A stretch of 64,000 nucleotides of DNA from Odontocerum albicorne (lineage: Eukaryota > Arthropoda > Insecta > Trichoptera > Odontoceridae): contig OX463854.1 of NCBI GenBank assembly GCA_949825065.1, positions 11,569,112 through 11,633,111 of the forward strand. Reading direction: 5' to 3'. The notes under the pieces are model-generated. The model was not told the DNA's origin and ran no database searches. It saw only the letters and a list, made by a program, of their open reading frames with translations. The position numbers were made by a program, and so were the translations under genes. Shown here one piece after another: positions 11,166 to 26,700 of this stretch (its first letter is position 1; each line of letters begins with the position of its first letter).

Positions 11166-13055
11166 ATACTAGGTTTGTTCAACCGTCTCCGATGATATTG
11201 AAATAAAAGATCGACAGTATATAATACAATTATTTATTAATAAAAACATTAATTCTAATCTTGCCGTACATATCAGTGTTGCAGAATTGTAAATTACGAA
11301 ATATAGCATAAAAGAGTAAATTTATTTAATTAAATGTTTACACAAGTCCATATAAGACAAACGATACATATCAGACGTCTCTCTAGCTAGGGTCATTGCT
11401 TGTTCTGACACATCTGACAAATTCACGTATTAACAATTCAACAAGACTAAACTGTAGCCGTTCGTGAGATTTAACAACTCTCAGAAAAAATATATTAGCA
11501 AAACTTCGTTTGATCACCCGAAATTTAGGCAAGTACACTTTGTTGCTCTCGACTTGGGTGATTTTACAATTAGACAATCTGTGATAATCTTTGAACCTTA
11601 GTACCCAAAAGACGATATATCGGTTCTAAATTTTCGCGAAAAATACTTAAAGCCAATATTTCAGGTTAAAGATATTTTTAGTTTTTTGTTCTAATTATAA
11701 CCATTTTTTATTTTTTATTTGTGGAACATTATATAAATTGTATTACATACCATAAAAAAATAATGTCTCTTGAGGTATTTCTGGTAAGTGCATTAAAATT
11801 TGGCTAGGTAGTAAATGGGTTAAAGCACATTTTTTAAAGGGTTCTGTGTATCGACTTAATTTATGTTGTATTGGATGTCCACTGACCACGGTAATATCAA
11901 GAACTGCTCACAAGCTGTCTTTTGGTAGACCTTGAACTAACACCTACAGTGTGACAAGGTTTGCATTTTTTTAATGAAGTGTCATGTCAGATTGTTAAAT
12001 TGCCTGCTTGTAACTTATTTAACTATCGGTTGATCGTTGTAAAGTTCGCTATATGATCGCAGACAAGTGAGAAGGTCATACTAAAAAAGAACATGTCAAC
12101 CAAATCGGAATGTTGGGAAATCGCAAAAAAACTGTTCGCATTAAAAATATATGACATAATAATTCATTGTAAAAATATCTGAAATCTTTAAAATAGCTTA
12201 AGGTGACTTGATTTGTTATTTAAAAAATCGAATCGTAATAATTAAAATAGTTATTCTAGTTTAAAATATGGACATGATCCTTTTTGAGTGAACAATTCTA
12301 CTTTAATCTTTTTTTATATAAACAGGTCTGGGAGATGATGTTTTTTGTTCGATTTCAAAAATATTATACAGATGTTGCATAGAAGTAATCAAAAAATAAT
12401 TGGGCAGAGTATTTAATTGTAATTGTTCAACCCTACCAAAATATGCTTTAAGCCCTTAAAAAAGACATCATACATAAATTATACACAAAGAAGAAGTTAG
12501 AGAAATTTTAAATGAGGGAAAAGTGAGAAGCAGATACGAAAAATAGCAGAGCATTTATGACGAGACGTATAAATATAGACTAAACAAATGCTGATGTGCT
12601 TATCTTCTCAAGATATGTTTTCTATGCCTACCCCAAAAGGAACATGATGGTCTGTATCATGACGGTATGTAACAAAATATACTACTTTCTCATTAGACTT
12701 GCTGATGGATTCTTTTTAATAAATTATGAAAATATTTCAATCTTACCTATTGTAATTAAATTCAACTTCAATTTGATAGAAATCAATAAAGGGTAGTTCA
12801 TATTATACGACTCAGTTAGCGAACAGCAAAAATCACTTAGTGCATATCATAAATTTAACAATTTGATATAGTCCTCTATTAAGCTTAACTTCTGAGATAG
12901 TGATAGGGAAAAAAAGCAGAGGTCTGACGACTCCTCATTTATTAATCCTTCCTTTCCTGTGATGTGTAATTAGTACACATTGCTTCTAAAAACTTTAATA
13001 TCTCTATAAAGATAATAAATACTGGGTTCAGATTTTAGATGTTCCTCCGTAATAC
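11166..13055. other. long featureless AT-rich stretch
   Basis: About 1.9 kb in which I see no conserved ORF, no complete repeat and no splice-site-supported exon. Small ORFs at 11383-11577 (minus) and 12596-12796 (plus) have no recognisable content. Confidence 0.4.
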
Positions 13056-13545
13056 ATTTACGCATTGAATGAAAAAAATAATATTAATAATAATTAGCAC
13101 TTATCGACCACATTAGAGATATTTTGTGAAAATCGGGAATAAATTCACCAATACAATCAAACGTGTGCCAGTGTGTGACGTAGGTATATTCATTCTAAAC
13201 ACCCGCTATGGGTGAGGAAGCGACGCTATTCACGTCTCACTCTACTTCGGTATATGGGAACGCAAGAAATAGAATCTCAGTTAGCTCGCTTCTCTCGCTA
13301 GTAGCCAGTCGATTTTCATTCGAGGTGGTCGCTTCGCCCGTTTTGTGAACGTCGTCCGATGTTTTTTTTCATGTCTTCAGCAATTAAATTTCAATTATTA
13401 TCACTTTTGACTTCAAATTTAATTAATTTAAGCGATTGGCTATGAATATTCTTATTTTTCCGATTTTAAATCGCTCATTTTTACATGTGTATTGAATACA
13501 CAGCACCGGAACGGGCGGATTTTTTAGCACAGGAAGGGAAAGGTT
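13056..13545 (+). repeat. unclassified ~0.5-kb dispersed repeat, copy A
   Basis: Shares long blocks, in inverted orientation, with 34327-34780. Examples are cgtgtgccagtgtgtgacgt, atgggtgagga, gtgtattgaatacacagcac and acaggaagggaaa. No coding capacity. Copy A has a ~50-bp stretch that copy B lacks. Confidence 0.75.
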
Positions 13546-13844
13546 AGAGTGTGCTGATTACACAGTGTAAGTAACATAACGTCACACAAGACTGCACTGT
13601 CATTAACTGTTAATTTTTTTAAAAATCTTGTTCATTAAAAAAACAGGTTAAATATTGTTAGGTTAATAAAATAAAAAAATGTTATTTCTGTTATCTACAG
13701 TAATCTACGAGTATAATGAGGCGAAATCAAAAGTATTATATACGACTGTTTTAAAATCCGTACACTCGAGATTATTTAAAATCCATACACTGGAGAAATA
13801 TCTATGTAATAATTTTATGGCAGCTATATTGTGGCCTTAATTTT

Positions 13845-14515
13845 ATTTTATGAAGTATACATACCATCACGCTATTTCTCTGTTGGGATAGGCAGAGTGC
13901 CAGACTTTCGTATCTTGACACGCAAATACTTAGCCTCTGCTAGATCAATACAACTCTCCTTCTATCAGAATATCATTCACTTGATCCAACAATACTTTCC
14001 TTGGTCTACCTCTCACACGTCTTTCACTTGAATTTGCCCTTTATATCTGTGTTATTAGTCTTTCTTCATTCATTCGTTCCACATGCCAAAACCATTTAAG
14101 CGTGCTTTTCTTCATCTCACTTAACCCATCAGCCTTAAGCTCACATTCATCCCTTATCACTTCATTCCATATTCTATCATACATTATCATTCCTTATATT
14201 CTTCCCAATGCACGCATTTCTACAGCATTTATTCGGCTCATTTAATTTTTTTTCCGTGTTTTCATTTCTCTCTTATAGATCAAATTTGGCAACAAAATTC
14301 TATTGAGGATTATCATATTAGCTGATTTTGATACCATCCGGTTAGAGTATATATGTTTCAGTGTCCCATTGAATTTGTTTCCTATCGCTACACACTGTTC
14401 AATATCTCTCTTTACTTTTCCATTATCTGAGAAAATACTACCCAAATAGCAAAATTCCTCAACTTTCTCCAATCTTTCATTATTCCCCCATATGTAGTAT
14501 TTATGGAGCATGTTG
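13845..14515 (-). pseudogene. LINE relic, family A, with RT C-terminal ORF
   Basis: Best preserved family-A copy. The open segment 14242-14511 (minus) reads EKVEEFCYLGSIFSDNGK and then NRILLPNLIYK, the thumb/post-RT region of a non-LTR reverse transcriptase. Further downstream (lower coordinates) comes a Gly-Arg-Pro-Arg-Lys-like block, then the conserved 3' end near 13860. The endonuclease and catalytic palm are missing, so this is a 5' truncation. It is followed at 14560-14760 by a diverged dispersed repeat shared with 6880-7110. Confidence 0.75.
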
Positions 14516-14772
14516 TATGAATTTCCTGTTATATAAAGTGAACCTGATTGTTATTCATTATTCGTATAGGAGAATACCAGTTATGTTACCAAGATTATAT
14601 CCACAGTATTGCTCAGTTAGTTCAATGTATCTACCACATATTGCACGTCACTGGGTGTGTATATCTGTTCTATAAATTGGTACAATGAACAGAGATCTTT
14701 ACATTACCAACACGGTACACTCAGGAAATGAAAAATTAATCATATTCTGAGAATCTTTCATCATTTTTTAAA

Positions 14773-17700
14773 TTATATCTCATTAGTCTGAGCAAAACTT
14801 ACTTTAAATTGCATGAGTACAACGTAGTATGTAATGATTGTTGACAATACCTGCAAGAAGAGAAGGATTAATTAAATCTTAATAAAAAAATATTTATGCC
14901 TCTAATTTGCAGAGTTATGAAGTTTAAACTGAAAACATACTAATGAATCTTCAAAATTCCTTAGATGAATTGTATTACAAATATGGAATTGGTTACACAA
15001 ATATCGAGAACTGTGAAATTTCATTTGTTGTATTATCTGGATCATATAATAAGATGCACAAGATACACAATTGTATTTTATTACACTTTCATTGTATACA
15101 GTACAATCTGGCAGGGTTATTGCCATTTGAAAATCTCTTGAAACCAAACAGAAAGATGTTCAATAGGCCCTTAGTGGGCCTAGTAAAAACCAGACTGGAA
15201 TCCCTTTTTAAAAAAATCTGGGTTCCAACAGGGATCAATCCTGCAACCCCTGCATCAGGAGACAATCGTCTTGACAACCCGGCCACGGAGATCATCAAGG
15301 ATTTGTGATGTAAGAAAATATAAATGGCAAAAGAAACAGAGGAAGACGCTGCATCTCCTTAGGCTCTAAAACCTACGTAAAAAATTTGGGTGGAATATAA
15401 CAGAATTGTTATGAGTTACAGTCAATAAAATAAAGACTGCCATAAGGGTTGTCAACCTTCAATATCAGACACCTTAAGAAAAAGCATGAATTAAAATTTA
15501 TATTGTTTTATTCGAAAGGCAAATTGTATAGTAAATATACCATTATGTGGATTTAGAGGACTGCCTCGCTAGGCAAAGCCTTTGATAAAGGGGTAATTTA
15601 AAGAACTGCTTCACTAAGCAAAGCCAATGATGAACAAATATATTAAATTTGTGATTAACATTAGTTAATAACAAACTTAAAGTATTTATTCCAAATAATT
15701 AAAAAAACACTCAGCTATAAATTTAACACTGTATTCAAATCTTTACACACACACATTCAAAATATTTTTATTGCAATATTTAATATGCATTTTTCATTTG
15801 AATAACACATTCATAAACTGTCTGCCTATATGCATCAACCAGTTAGACAATGACATATTAAACTAATGGAAGCAGTGCACCTACCTGTAGTAGGCCTGTT
15901 ATTTCCTCTTGATAAAAGATAGTTGAAAATTCAATATTTCACTCTCATATTTGTTATAATAAAAAAAATTATTAGATTAATAAATAATTCAATAACTCAC
16001 TTTAGTAATAAAACTTCTGTCCAAGTCCATATATCCTCCCATCGATATAATTGGTGGATTTTCTTTAATTGTCAAAAGAAATAAATCAATTTCTTTCTTC
16101 ACTTTGGGATGATTTGGGTATGTAGTAGCGGTACACAGCTCATCAACAAAATCTTGTCCAATCTAATAAAAAATATTTAGAAGTTAATCATACTAGCTCG
16201 GCTGAAAAAAGTTGCTATAGAACTTTAAACACATTAGATGACTTAAGAGTCCCACGAATGGCCAAATTAGGTCACATGACAAACAGAAAAAAGTAATAAA
16301 TGTACCTGGACAATGTTTGATGTTATATAAAATCATATTGTGAATGCCATCATTAGCCTAAGAAAACAATTAGTATGACCTTGCTTACAATGCAGTTTAC
16401 CTGAAGTCAAAGCAGGTTTTGCCACACAAAATATATCACATGTTCAATGCTGAGTGCCATGGTCCCCTGCTATGCTTGAAACAAGATACACCAACTATCC
16501 CCATACTTCCTAATCCTAGGGCATGTTAAATACAGCGGTTTAAAGAGGATCCTGTTTACTTATTTATTTGTGAAAGTACAAACCAAAAATTACAAGTAGG
16601 TACATAGCAATGCGTAAACCCACCATTTTATGGCTATATTTTAGAAAAACGTTTGACTAGGAAAGACCTGTGATAAAGTGGTCTTATTTCTCAATCACAA
16701 ATTTTATATATTTGTCCATAATACCACAAAAACTCAGCTGAAACATTCAGGTCCTTACACATATTTAAATCTCAAGTTATCACATACGCACTTCCAACAG
16801 CATCATAATCTCAACAACCACATCAAAATCATGTCCAAAACACTCCTCATCTTAATTGATCTTCAAAGTTCCTTACCCTGAAGGAGTGATGGGCAATTAA
16901 GATACACAAATTTGGTTAAAAAAAAGAACGAAAAGATACCTTTTCTTTAACGAAATGAGCGCTGTTACTGACATGTATTATCATGTATATAGACCATATT
17001 GAAGCCACTAATAGTCCAAGTTCTTCGGATGTTATTATTCGATTATAATTGTTGGCTTTTAATTTGTTAAATAAAAGGCTAAGATAGCCATAACCTGTAA
17101 AAAAAGTAACAGTTATAGGGATTAAATTTAAGTTATAAAATCGATTCCAATGAAATATTAATTTATAAAATTATTTTATCTACATAATATAAGTATTTAA
17201 ATTGATTTTTTTAAAAATAAACAATAAGTTTTATATTAAAATTCTCTTTTGCACCCTGGTTAGAAATAAACTTGAATTTCTCCAGTATCTGAACGATTAG
17301 AACGTTCTAGAGAGGGTGCAATATATGTAGGTTTTTTAAGTCACTCTATGAGTGTATCTGATTTGATGTAGTATCTCGCGTAATCTTAAAGTCACTTGAA
17401 AGTTTCAATGTTCTCAACCCTCTGACACTCCTGAAAAAGTCTATTCTGGAAAATAAGGGCTATCCTCTTCAAACACATGATCAACATAGTCAGGTTAATT
17501 TTCTCGATTTACCTAGATAAGGTAGCTAATTATTGAATATAATTTATTATGAAACAAAAGTTGGTTGGTTAGTATTCTCTTCTTTTTCATGGGACCCTTT
17601 TATCTATGATATTAAGATCATCAACCAGTTAATTGCACCTGTCAAAAAGAGATACAACTTTCTCAACCTTCCAGGCACTATGGACCATGTATATCCATGG

Positions 17701-20700
17701 CCTAGTTGGTAAGGTTCCCAGGATTATAAACATGTTACATAAAAAAATTGATCACAAAACTATTTTTGTCCCTCATACATGATGGACCACTTTCCTGTCC
17801 TCCAATTCAAGTGTTGTGAATTCAATTTGCTTTGGAACCTAGATTTTAAAAAAAAGGTTCCAGTCTGGTTTTCGCTCTCTGATTTACCTCTTTAACATAT
17901 TTTTAGTTGGTTGGAAGAGATCGTTACATAGCATAAGCCCACCAGGTAGTACTGTACAATAAAAGTGTAAATAACACAATATGTTGAGCATTCATTAATA
18001 ATGTAGTCAGTCATTTTCCTATCTATGCATCGGATATACCATTGATCGCATTGGATCTAATTCCAATGTCACTATAATCTAATGTAAAAACTCAAACATC
18101 TTAATAGTTAGTTGTTATGAAATCATAAAAATATTTACCGGAAACCGTAAGGTCAATGATTGTGGCAAGCAAAATAATAAGTGAGTAATTAAAGAAAGCA
18201 TCACCAAATTTCTGGACTATATTGCTCAAGTCATTCCAGAGCATCTTGTATGTAATAACTACATCTTGTGTTAGAATATCATTTTCAAAGTCCTACAAAA
18301 TATACAAAAGATTTTAAAATGCATCTAAAGTAACTTTTAAAAAAAAAGTAATCCTTGATTTACATCTGAAATTATTTGCAATACTTTGCTAGTCCGATTC
18401 GTTAGCGTCCCCGTCGCGAACCCTGGGCAATGTGGTCACACTATGTGGACCATAGCAGATAGCGGAAGGATGAAAGGAGAGTTTCTGGCGCCTAAAAACC
18501 AGACCACACCAGCTAAGGGAAGGAAAACCCCAACAGAAAACCCCAACAAGAGAAGGAAAACTCGAAACAATGACTAAAAAACCTCATATCAACCCGCTTG
18601 GGCAGCGTGATATGAAAGGCTACAACGCAGTAGCTTGCCCACCCCCTCCAACATGAAATGACCAAAACAAAAAAAACAAACCCCCTCCGGTGGCCAAACC
18701 AAAACTGGCCAAGGTGGCGGCCAGCAAGGGAAGGCCGCGATTCGGACACGGAGGAACTGTCAAGGCTACCGTGCAATGAACATTGCCACATACAATGCAA
18801 GAACGCTCTCCAAAGAAGCCCATTTAACAGAATTGCAACATGAACTCGATAACATCAGATGGGACATTATCGGTCTCAGCGAAGTGCGCAGAAAAGGAGA
18901 AGGTAACATTACAATTGAAGGTGGACACATGCTTTACTATTCAGGTACAGATACTGGCAGGACAAGTGGTGTGGGTTTTATCATACACCAAAAATGGAAA
19001 GACAGAGTAATCGAATGTAAATGCTCATCTGACCGAGCAGCCCTCCTCACCTTGAGGCTGAACAAGCGATATCAACTGCAGATTCTTCAGGTTTACGCAC
19101 CTACTCAGAGCTACACAGATGAGGAAGTCGAAGATTTCTATGAAGAAATTCAAACTCTTCAAGAAGCTAGTGGATCTCACTTCCAAATCGTAATGGGAGA
19201 CTTTAACGCTAGAATTGGAAGCCAAGCACAAGATGATGTTGCAGTAGGAAAATTCGGATTTGGGACACGAGATGAAAGAGGCAACCGATTGGTGGAATTC
19301 GCCGAAAGAAATAATCTTTTCATCATGAACTCATTCTTCCAAAAAAATACCTCCAGAAAGTGGACATGGAAGAGTCCCTCCGGATCAACCAGTGAAATTG
19401 ACTACATCCTATCTAATAACAAAAACATGATAAATGATTGCACCGTCTTGAATCGCTTCAATACAGGTAGCGATCACCGACTTGTAAGATGTAAAATCAG
19501 TTTCAATATCAAACTTGAAAGGGCAAAATTGACAAAGAAACCCAGTGCTCGAGTGAATACCGCAGACCTGAAAACCCATAATCAAGAGTTTCAATTTGAA
19601 CTCAAAAACAGATTTTCTGCTCTTGAAAATGATCCTAACATCACTAACCTAATTGCAGAGGTAACTGAGGAGATATTGAGCGCGGCAAGTAAAGTTGGGG
19701 GCTCACAAGGTCTCCAAAAAACATCTAAATTGTCAGATGAAACGTTGAAACTCATGGAAAAGAGGAGAGAAATGAAAGCCTCATCGCAGATTTCCGATGC
19801 AGCTGAATTTTCTAAACTCTGTAAAGTGATCCGCAAAAAGATTCAGAAGGATATCCGTGAATTCAATATGAACCTCGTACAAAAAACAATCGAGACTGGA
19901 AGGAGCCTCAAGAAAACGAAACAAAAATTAACAACAAATAAAGAAAACATCACCGCGCTCAAACTCTCGGACAACACGGTTACCAGAAATCGCGACATGT
20001 TGCTGAAGAGAGGAGAAGAATTCTTCCACAACCTCTTAAATGAATCCACAAATACATCACAAGACTTCTCTACCCAAACTCAGGAAGATGATGAGGAAGC
20101 AGTACCTGACATTCTACCCGAAGAAGTACGAAACGCTATACGCGGTATGAAACCGGGAAAAGCACCAGGTTCTGACGGCCTTTCCATTGACATACTTAAG
20201 GAAACGGGAGAAGAAGTAGATAAGATGCTGGCGAAAATCTTTTCATCGTATCTGCAGAAGGAAGATATTCCCGAAGAATGGAAAAATGCCACCATCATCC
20301 TACTCCATAAAAAGGGAGATAAAGAAGATCTTAAGAATTACCGACCCATTAGCTTACTACCAGTTCTCTATAAAATCTTTACTAAGATTATCTCCAATAG
20401 GTTAAAAACAACCTTTGATGAAAATCAACCCAGAGAACAAGCCGGATTTAGAGGACGTTATAGCACAATGGACCACATTCAGGTAGTAAAGGAAATAATA
20501 GAGCGTTGTCAAGAATACCAACTTCCATTATATTTGGCGTTCGTAGATTATGAAAAGGCTTTTGATTCGGTCAAGAAATCCGCTATTATCAGGGCCCTTC
20601 TTAATCAAGGAGTTCAAAAACGCTACGTCAATCTCTTCAGTAATATATACAATAACGCGACAGCAACAGTAAATCTCCACCAAAGTACCGATAAATTTCC

Positions 20701-23700
20701 AATAAGTAAAGGTGTCCGCCAGGGCGATACCATCTCGCCAAAATTATTCAACGCTACCCTGGAGGATGTGTTCAAAAAGCTTGAATGGGAAAATAAAGGA
20801 ATCTGCGTTAATGGTTCATATCTGAGCCACCTTAGATTTGCAGACGATATTATTACCTTCGCTACACGTCCTGAGGAACTGCAGAGCCAAATACTGGAAT
20901 TAGCGGAGGCAAGCAAATTAGCAGGTTTAAAAATGAATATTGATAAAACAAAATATATGTTAAACCGCTTTGCTGATGCCACAACTATCCAGGTGGACAG
21001 TACACAGCTAGAACAAGTCCAACAATATATCTACTTAGGACAAAGTATTACATTTGAAGACTGTACTTTAAATGAAATAAATAGAAGATCAAAACTAGCT
21101 TGGAGTTCCTTTGGACGACTAAACTACATCTTCAAGAGCAAGCTCCCAATGTGCCTCAAACGGAAGGTATTTAACCAATGCATCTTGCCAGTACTAACAT
21201 ATGGATGCGAGACTTGGACTTTATCGGTACGAATGTTACAAAAGCTCCAAACAACACAACGCAGCATGGAGAGGTGCATGCTAGGTTATACCAGAAGAGA
21301 CCGAAAACGTAATGAGTGGATACGAGCCCAAACAAAGGTTGAAGATGTTATAGAGGTTGCAAAAAGACTCAAGTGGAAGTGGGCTGGACATATCGCCTGA
21401 GCAACAGACCATCGTTGGACGTATGAAGTACTCCAGTGGTACCCAATAGGTATAAAAAGGCCTGTAAGAAGACCTAAGGCGCGCTGGGTGGACGAAATAC
21501 GTAAGCATGCAGGTATTATGTGGCAGCAATGTGCAAAGGACAGGATTTTGTGGAGACAACTTGGAGAGGCCTACATCCTGCAGTGGATAGATACAGGCTG
21601 ATGGTGATGGTGATGACTTTGTGGTTATTTTTTCCTTACCTTTAACACATTATGAGTAAAAGTTTTGTCAATTTGGTAAAATTATTATTGACTAACTATA
21701 TTTTTACAAACAAAGACCTAATGTGACACATTTGTTTGCAAAAAGAACATTTAGCCTACCAGGTGATTTTTAACAACTAGAACATTGATAATTTTATTTC
21801 TGATAGGCTATATATCTTGATGCCTATGCATGTATTAGTTTACTGTGGGCAAGCTGTTGCACATAAGCAAGTCTTGGGAGATCAAATCCAAAGTTAAATT
21901 GGTAGGAAGATTACATTTCCAAGACAATCAGCAGGTTTAATCTGTTTCAGAATTTTGTTAGGCAGAGTTGTATAAAGCACTGTTTGTGTGTTACTTAGTA
22001 GCATTATAAGAATTTATAAGCAGCATTTAGCTACAGAAAAACATAAATTGAGATATAAATGGTCTAAGAGTGAGTCTGAAAATAAATCTTCCAGGAATTA
22101 AACCCAGGGCACTTGCTTGCTTAGTATAATATGAATGCAAACTGTCAGACCACTGTTGTCAACTAATAGCTTTGATTACGTTCAAACCAAACTGAGTTAT
22201 TTATTCACTGTGTATTTTATTGAGGCTTGATTACTCAACATTTTAGACTGATTGCACAGTTTGTCTTCAAGACTCAATAGTACCACACTCAAATACTGGG
22301 AGTTATGCGTTTATTGTCAGTGCCCTCTAAAAGTTTTCTCTCTCTTGCTTAATTCATGACCCAAAGAGAGAGAGAGAAAACTTTGTGAGCACATTATAAA
22401 GTGCATTCACAATATTGCTGTGGAATAACATAGTTATACTAATTTAAACCATAAATATTATCACATAAAATATTATGGAAGCTTACGATCTAACACGAAT
22501 TATTTTTTAGCACAAACCCATGTTTGAGGATATAAAAGTTTTAGTCAAGAAAAAAAAATATATATCCCCTGCCCCACATTAATGAATAATGTTTCAGCAA
22601 GTGGGGTTAAATTGCACAACCATTTTCTGATCAAGAAGATGTACTAACCAAATACACAACCACAGACCTCATTCCATGCATAATTCTCACTCTTCATACC
22701 CTATAATTATTTCTTTTAAACTTCACAAACACATCATTCAAATTCAATCCCATAATCAAATTTTTAAAAATGTTTATAATTCCCTTATTTTAACTAGACA
22801 AAACCTGAGATAACCATCTTCTTGGTCATGTCCTTATGATTAAGGGTCATGATGACCCTGACTCTGACTCTGGGACCCAAGTCACTACAGGCAATCTCCC
22901 TTCTACAAGACCGTATGCTACGTATCGTTCAGTCCAATGGCGTACAGAAGTTTTTGACCAAAACTAATGGAAATAGCTAAAACCTCACTCAATACCATAT
23001 CAATTAGATTGGCCCAATCAATAAGTTTACATATTTAATTAAGATAATGAAGAAATGCATTCTGAGATAGTTTGGGTACGTAGAATGAATGAATGAATGA
23101 ATAAAAACAAATAAACATTGCGAATGCAAGTGCAAGGGGGATATAGGAAGACTAAGAAAAGAATGATATTTTGAAAGATGGAAATGTAAGCAGGAAGAGA
23201 AATTGTAGGAGCTCTATGAGAAGGTGTATAGATATGGAAGAAGCGATGTATTAAGTGTTAAGATTCTCAATTTAATTCAAAGATTCTCAATTATGTATTA
23301 AGATTCTCAATTTTGGGACTCTCTTCTCTGCCTATTCCAGCAGAGAAACAGCATTATGGTATGTATGTATTTTGTTAAGATGACGAGGATCAGACTCTTC
23401 ACATGATGCATGGCAATCTATTTCAACTTCTTTTTTCTAGAATTATGCCTACAGCCCACTGAGTACTGCCATTTTTTATTTTTTATTCTTAAACCTTTTA
23501 ATTTTTAAAGTTATCTGGGTCTTGCCTAGCACTCTGTCCAAAAAATGTAATATGCGCTCGCCAATCTCCATAATACGAGGCGTATCCAGAAAGTAAGTGT
23601 ACTGAGGTTCTCACGACCGGATGGATTTTAGTTTTCGACATGTTGGCTACACTTCCGTGTAGCCTGACCCTTCCCCTCCGCAACGAGACCGGTTCGAGGT

Positions 23701-26700
23701 CAGTACGTTGAGAAGTGTCGACGCGACAACACGTTTCGTGAAAAATGTAAATCCAATCTCCCGCCAAGTGCGAAATACGCGGCGTCATCCGTTATCTCGT
23801 TTGGAAGGGAAAACCTCCGGTTGAGGTTTATAATGAGGTGAAAACTGCATATGGTGATAAAGCTATGAATCGTACGAGTGTGTACAAGTGGTGTTGCGAG
23901 TTTAAAAACGGTCGTACGTCTGTGCATGATGATCAGAGGAGCGGAAGACCTTCAATTGTGACTGACGAAATTGTTTTGGGACTGTCAAGGCATAATTTTA
24001 ATTGAATATATCCCTCAAGGGGAGACCATCAACTCTGAAAGATACTGTGAGACCCTAAAAAAATTGCGGAGGACGATTCAGAAAAAGAGGAGAGGCATGC
24101 TGACAAAGGGAGTCTGCCTGCTGCACGACAATGCCAGACCACACACGGCCAACGCCACGAAGGAACAGCTTGCCTCGTTTAAATGGGATGTCCTGAACCA
24201 TCCCGCGCATTCCCCTGACCTAGCACCTTCAGATTATTATCTCTTTACCTCCCTGAAGCTGCACATGGGTGGAAAAAGGTTTTCAACCGACGAGGAGGTA
24301 AAGGAGGAGGTAGAGAAGAGGACGGAGGGGTAGGCGGGAAACTACTTCGAGGAAGGCATCAAAAAGTTGATGCCCCGCTTCACCACCTGCATTGAGAGGA
24401 ATGGCGACTATGTCGAAAAATAGCTTACATATGTACAACGGTAACCACGTAATTTTTTTGTTTAAATAAAAAAAAATGTAACCTACAAAAATTCAGTACA
24501 CTCACTTTCTGGACTTACGTAGTGCATTCAGATAATCTCATTACGCTGTTGCAGGGTGGAGTAGTTTATTTTCTCTACGATTCAGAGTGTACGAACCGTT
24601 CAAAGCCAACACTTTATCTCGAAAGAATCTATTCTTGTACAATCATCAATCCTCAAAATACATGTTTTTCTCCATACAGGAAGATTGGGAATATGAAGGT
24701 TGTAACCTATTTGTGTTTTTTAACATTGCTGTATATGTTGTAGATAACGAGACTTGTTTGTAATCAGAACCATACATACATAATACCATCACACTGTTCC
24801 TCTACTAAAGTAGGCAGACAAGACAGAGCGCTAGACTTTCCTATAGCGACACATCTTTCCCCTCTTCTATATCCATACACCTTTTTAAACAGTTCCTGTG
24901 ATTATTCTTACTTCTTACTTTTCTTTCTTTCAAAATATCATTCACTTAATCCAACCATTCTTTACTTGGTCTTCCTCTACCACACCTCTATCCAAACCAT
25001 TTCAGATTGCCCTTCTCCATCTTACTAAATACAACCTTAAGTTCACATTCATCCCGAATCACTTCATAAAAGATATTTTTATTATCGTTTAATCTCAACC
25101 TACCTTTTTCATGTTTTTGAAAAGGCTATCAGCTGCTATACGGAGAGCAGAACAATTGATGACAATGATGCCAATATATAGAAATACTCCAATAGCATTA
25201 GGAATATAGCAAAAACATTCTTGAATTGTATAAGTCGGTAATAAAAGTAATTGTGAAAACATCAAAAAAGTAGCTCCCGTTACACAAAATATTACCACTC
25301 GGTTACTTAACTTCTCTAAAGGGCTTAAAACTAGAAGTCGTTTCAATTTTCTTTCATAGATGATCTGTGAAACATATTAAAAATGTAATTAAATTTATAT
25401 TTTTCTTAACTAAAATTCAAACATACACTTTGTGCACCATATTTAAGCAATAAAATTACTTAATTTTTTAAACTTGACATATTTTACCACTTCTATGATA
25501 TAAACCGCCTTGTTTTGAAAGATAATTCTCTCTTTCTCAAGTCAAAATGTATATATAAATGTATATATACCTTAAAGTAACAAACTAATCAATTCATTTT
25601 TATACAATACCGCACAATACAAAAAGATAACGACAGAAAAAGTATGAGAGTGAGAGAAATACTTACGATAATAGAAATAGATCAAAGAGAAGGAAAATAG
25701 GATAGCAGTAATACGTTCAACAAAAGAAAGAAATAATTGTAAAATGACAATTTATATAACGCTGTTTAGAGCACTCTCTTTAAAGACACTCTAATTTGGG
25801 ATTCCAGCTCACTATTATTGACAGATTGAAAAAATTATAAAAAAAACAAGTAGAATGTAATGATAGAAAAGAGGTGGCTGCTATCAGGAACTTCTCCATT
25901 TAGAAAACCATATTTGGTAAGAAAACCGCAGAAAACATACTATAAAGAAACTTTTGTAGATCTTACGATATGTGAACGTAACACATTCGGCTTTAGGAGG
26001 AATGTAGTGTATGTGTGTAGTGTTCATATACTCATATAATCATAAATTTTCATAAAACCTCCCAAAAAGGGTTGATTTCAAGTGCTTTCTAAAGGTGCCC
26101 ATGTTACCCATATCTTTTAAACTTTGAGGCAGATGAAGGAGAATAAACAATGAATTTAAAATGAAAACATTGCTTATTAACCGTCAAACCAATTATCAGA
26201 TTCAATAAAACCTACATTTTATACCCTTAACAAGTCAATTGTTAAGCATATTCTGACTATCTCATTCTCTCACCATTTCTATTACCATAGTCCCTTTCCT
26301 TTTCTCTTATCCTTATATTTTTTCTATCCATATCATTTGACGTTGTAAGGTATAATATACACATTAATTGATTTATCTGTTAGTTTAGTATACATTGTAT
26401 CTTGAGAAAGAAAGAATAACCTCTCGAAAGTAGTATCATTATATCGTATAAATGACTATCGTATAAAAATTAATATATATTTATTATATTATTTATAGTT
26501 AAGGCATTAACAGTGTGGAGGTTTAAAGACATTGTAATTTGTTTTATCAGACACTGTTTACACAAAAAGTGGAATAAACAGTGTTTGATAAAACAAATTA
26601 CAATAAAAATTATTACTATAAAAACATCTTATTTATGGTAAATGTGGAAAATACAAAAGTATAATTACGTAACAAATAAAAGTGGAAGACCTCCGTGACC

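Noticed and set aside
18513..20982. Several antisense ORFs over the LINE
   Set aside because: Shadows of the long plus-strand ORF, with no motifs of their own.
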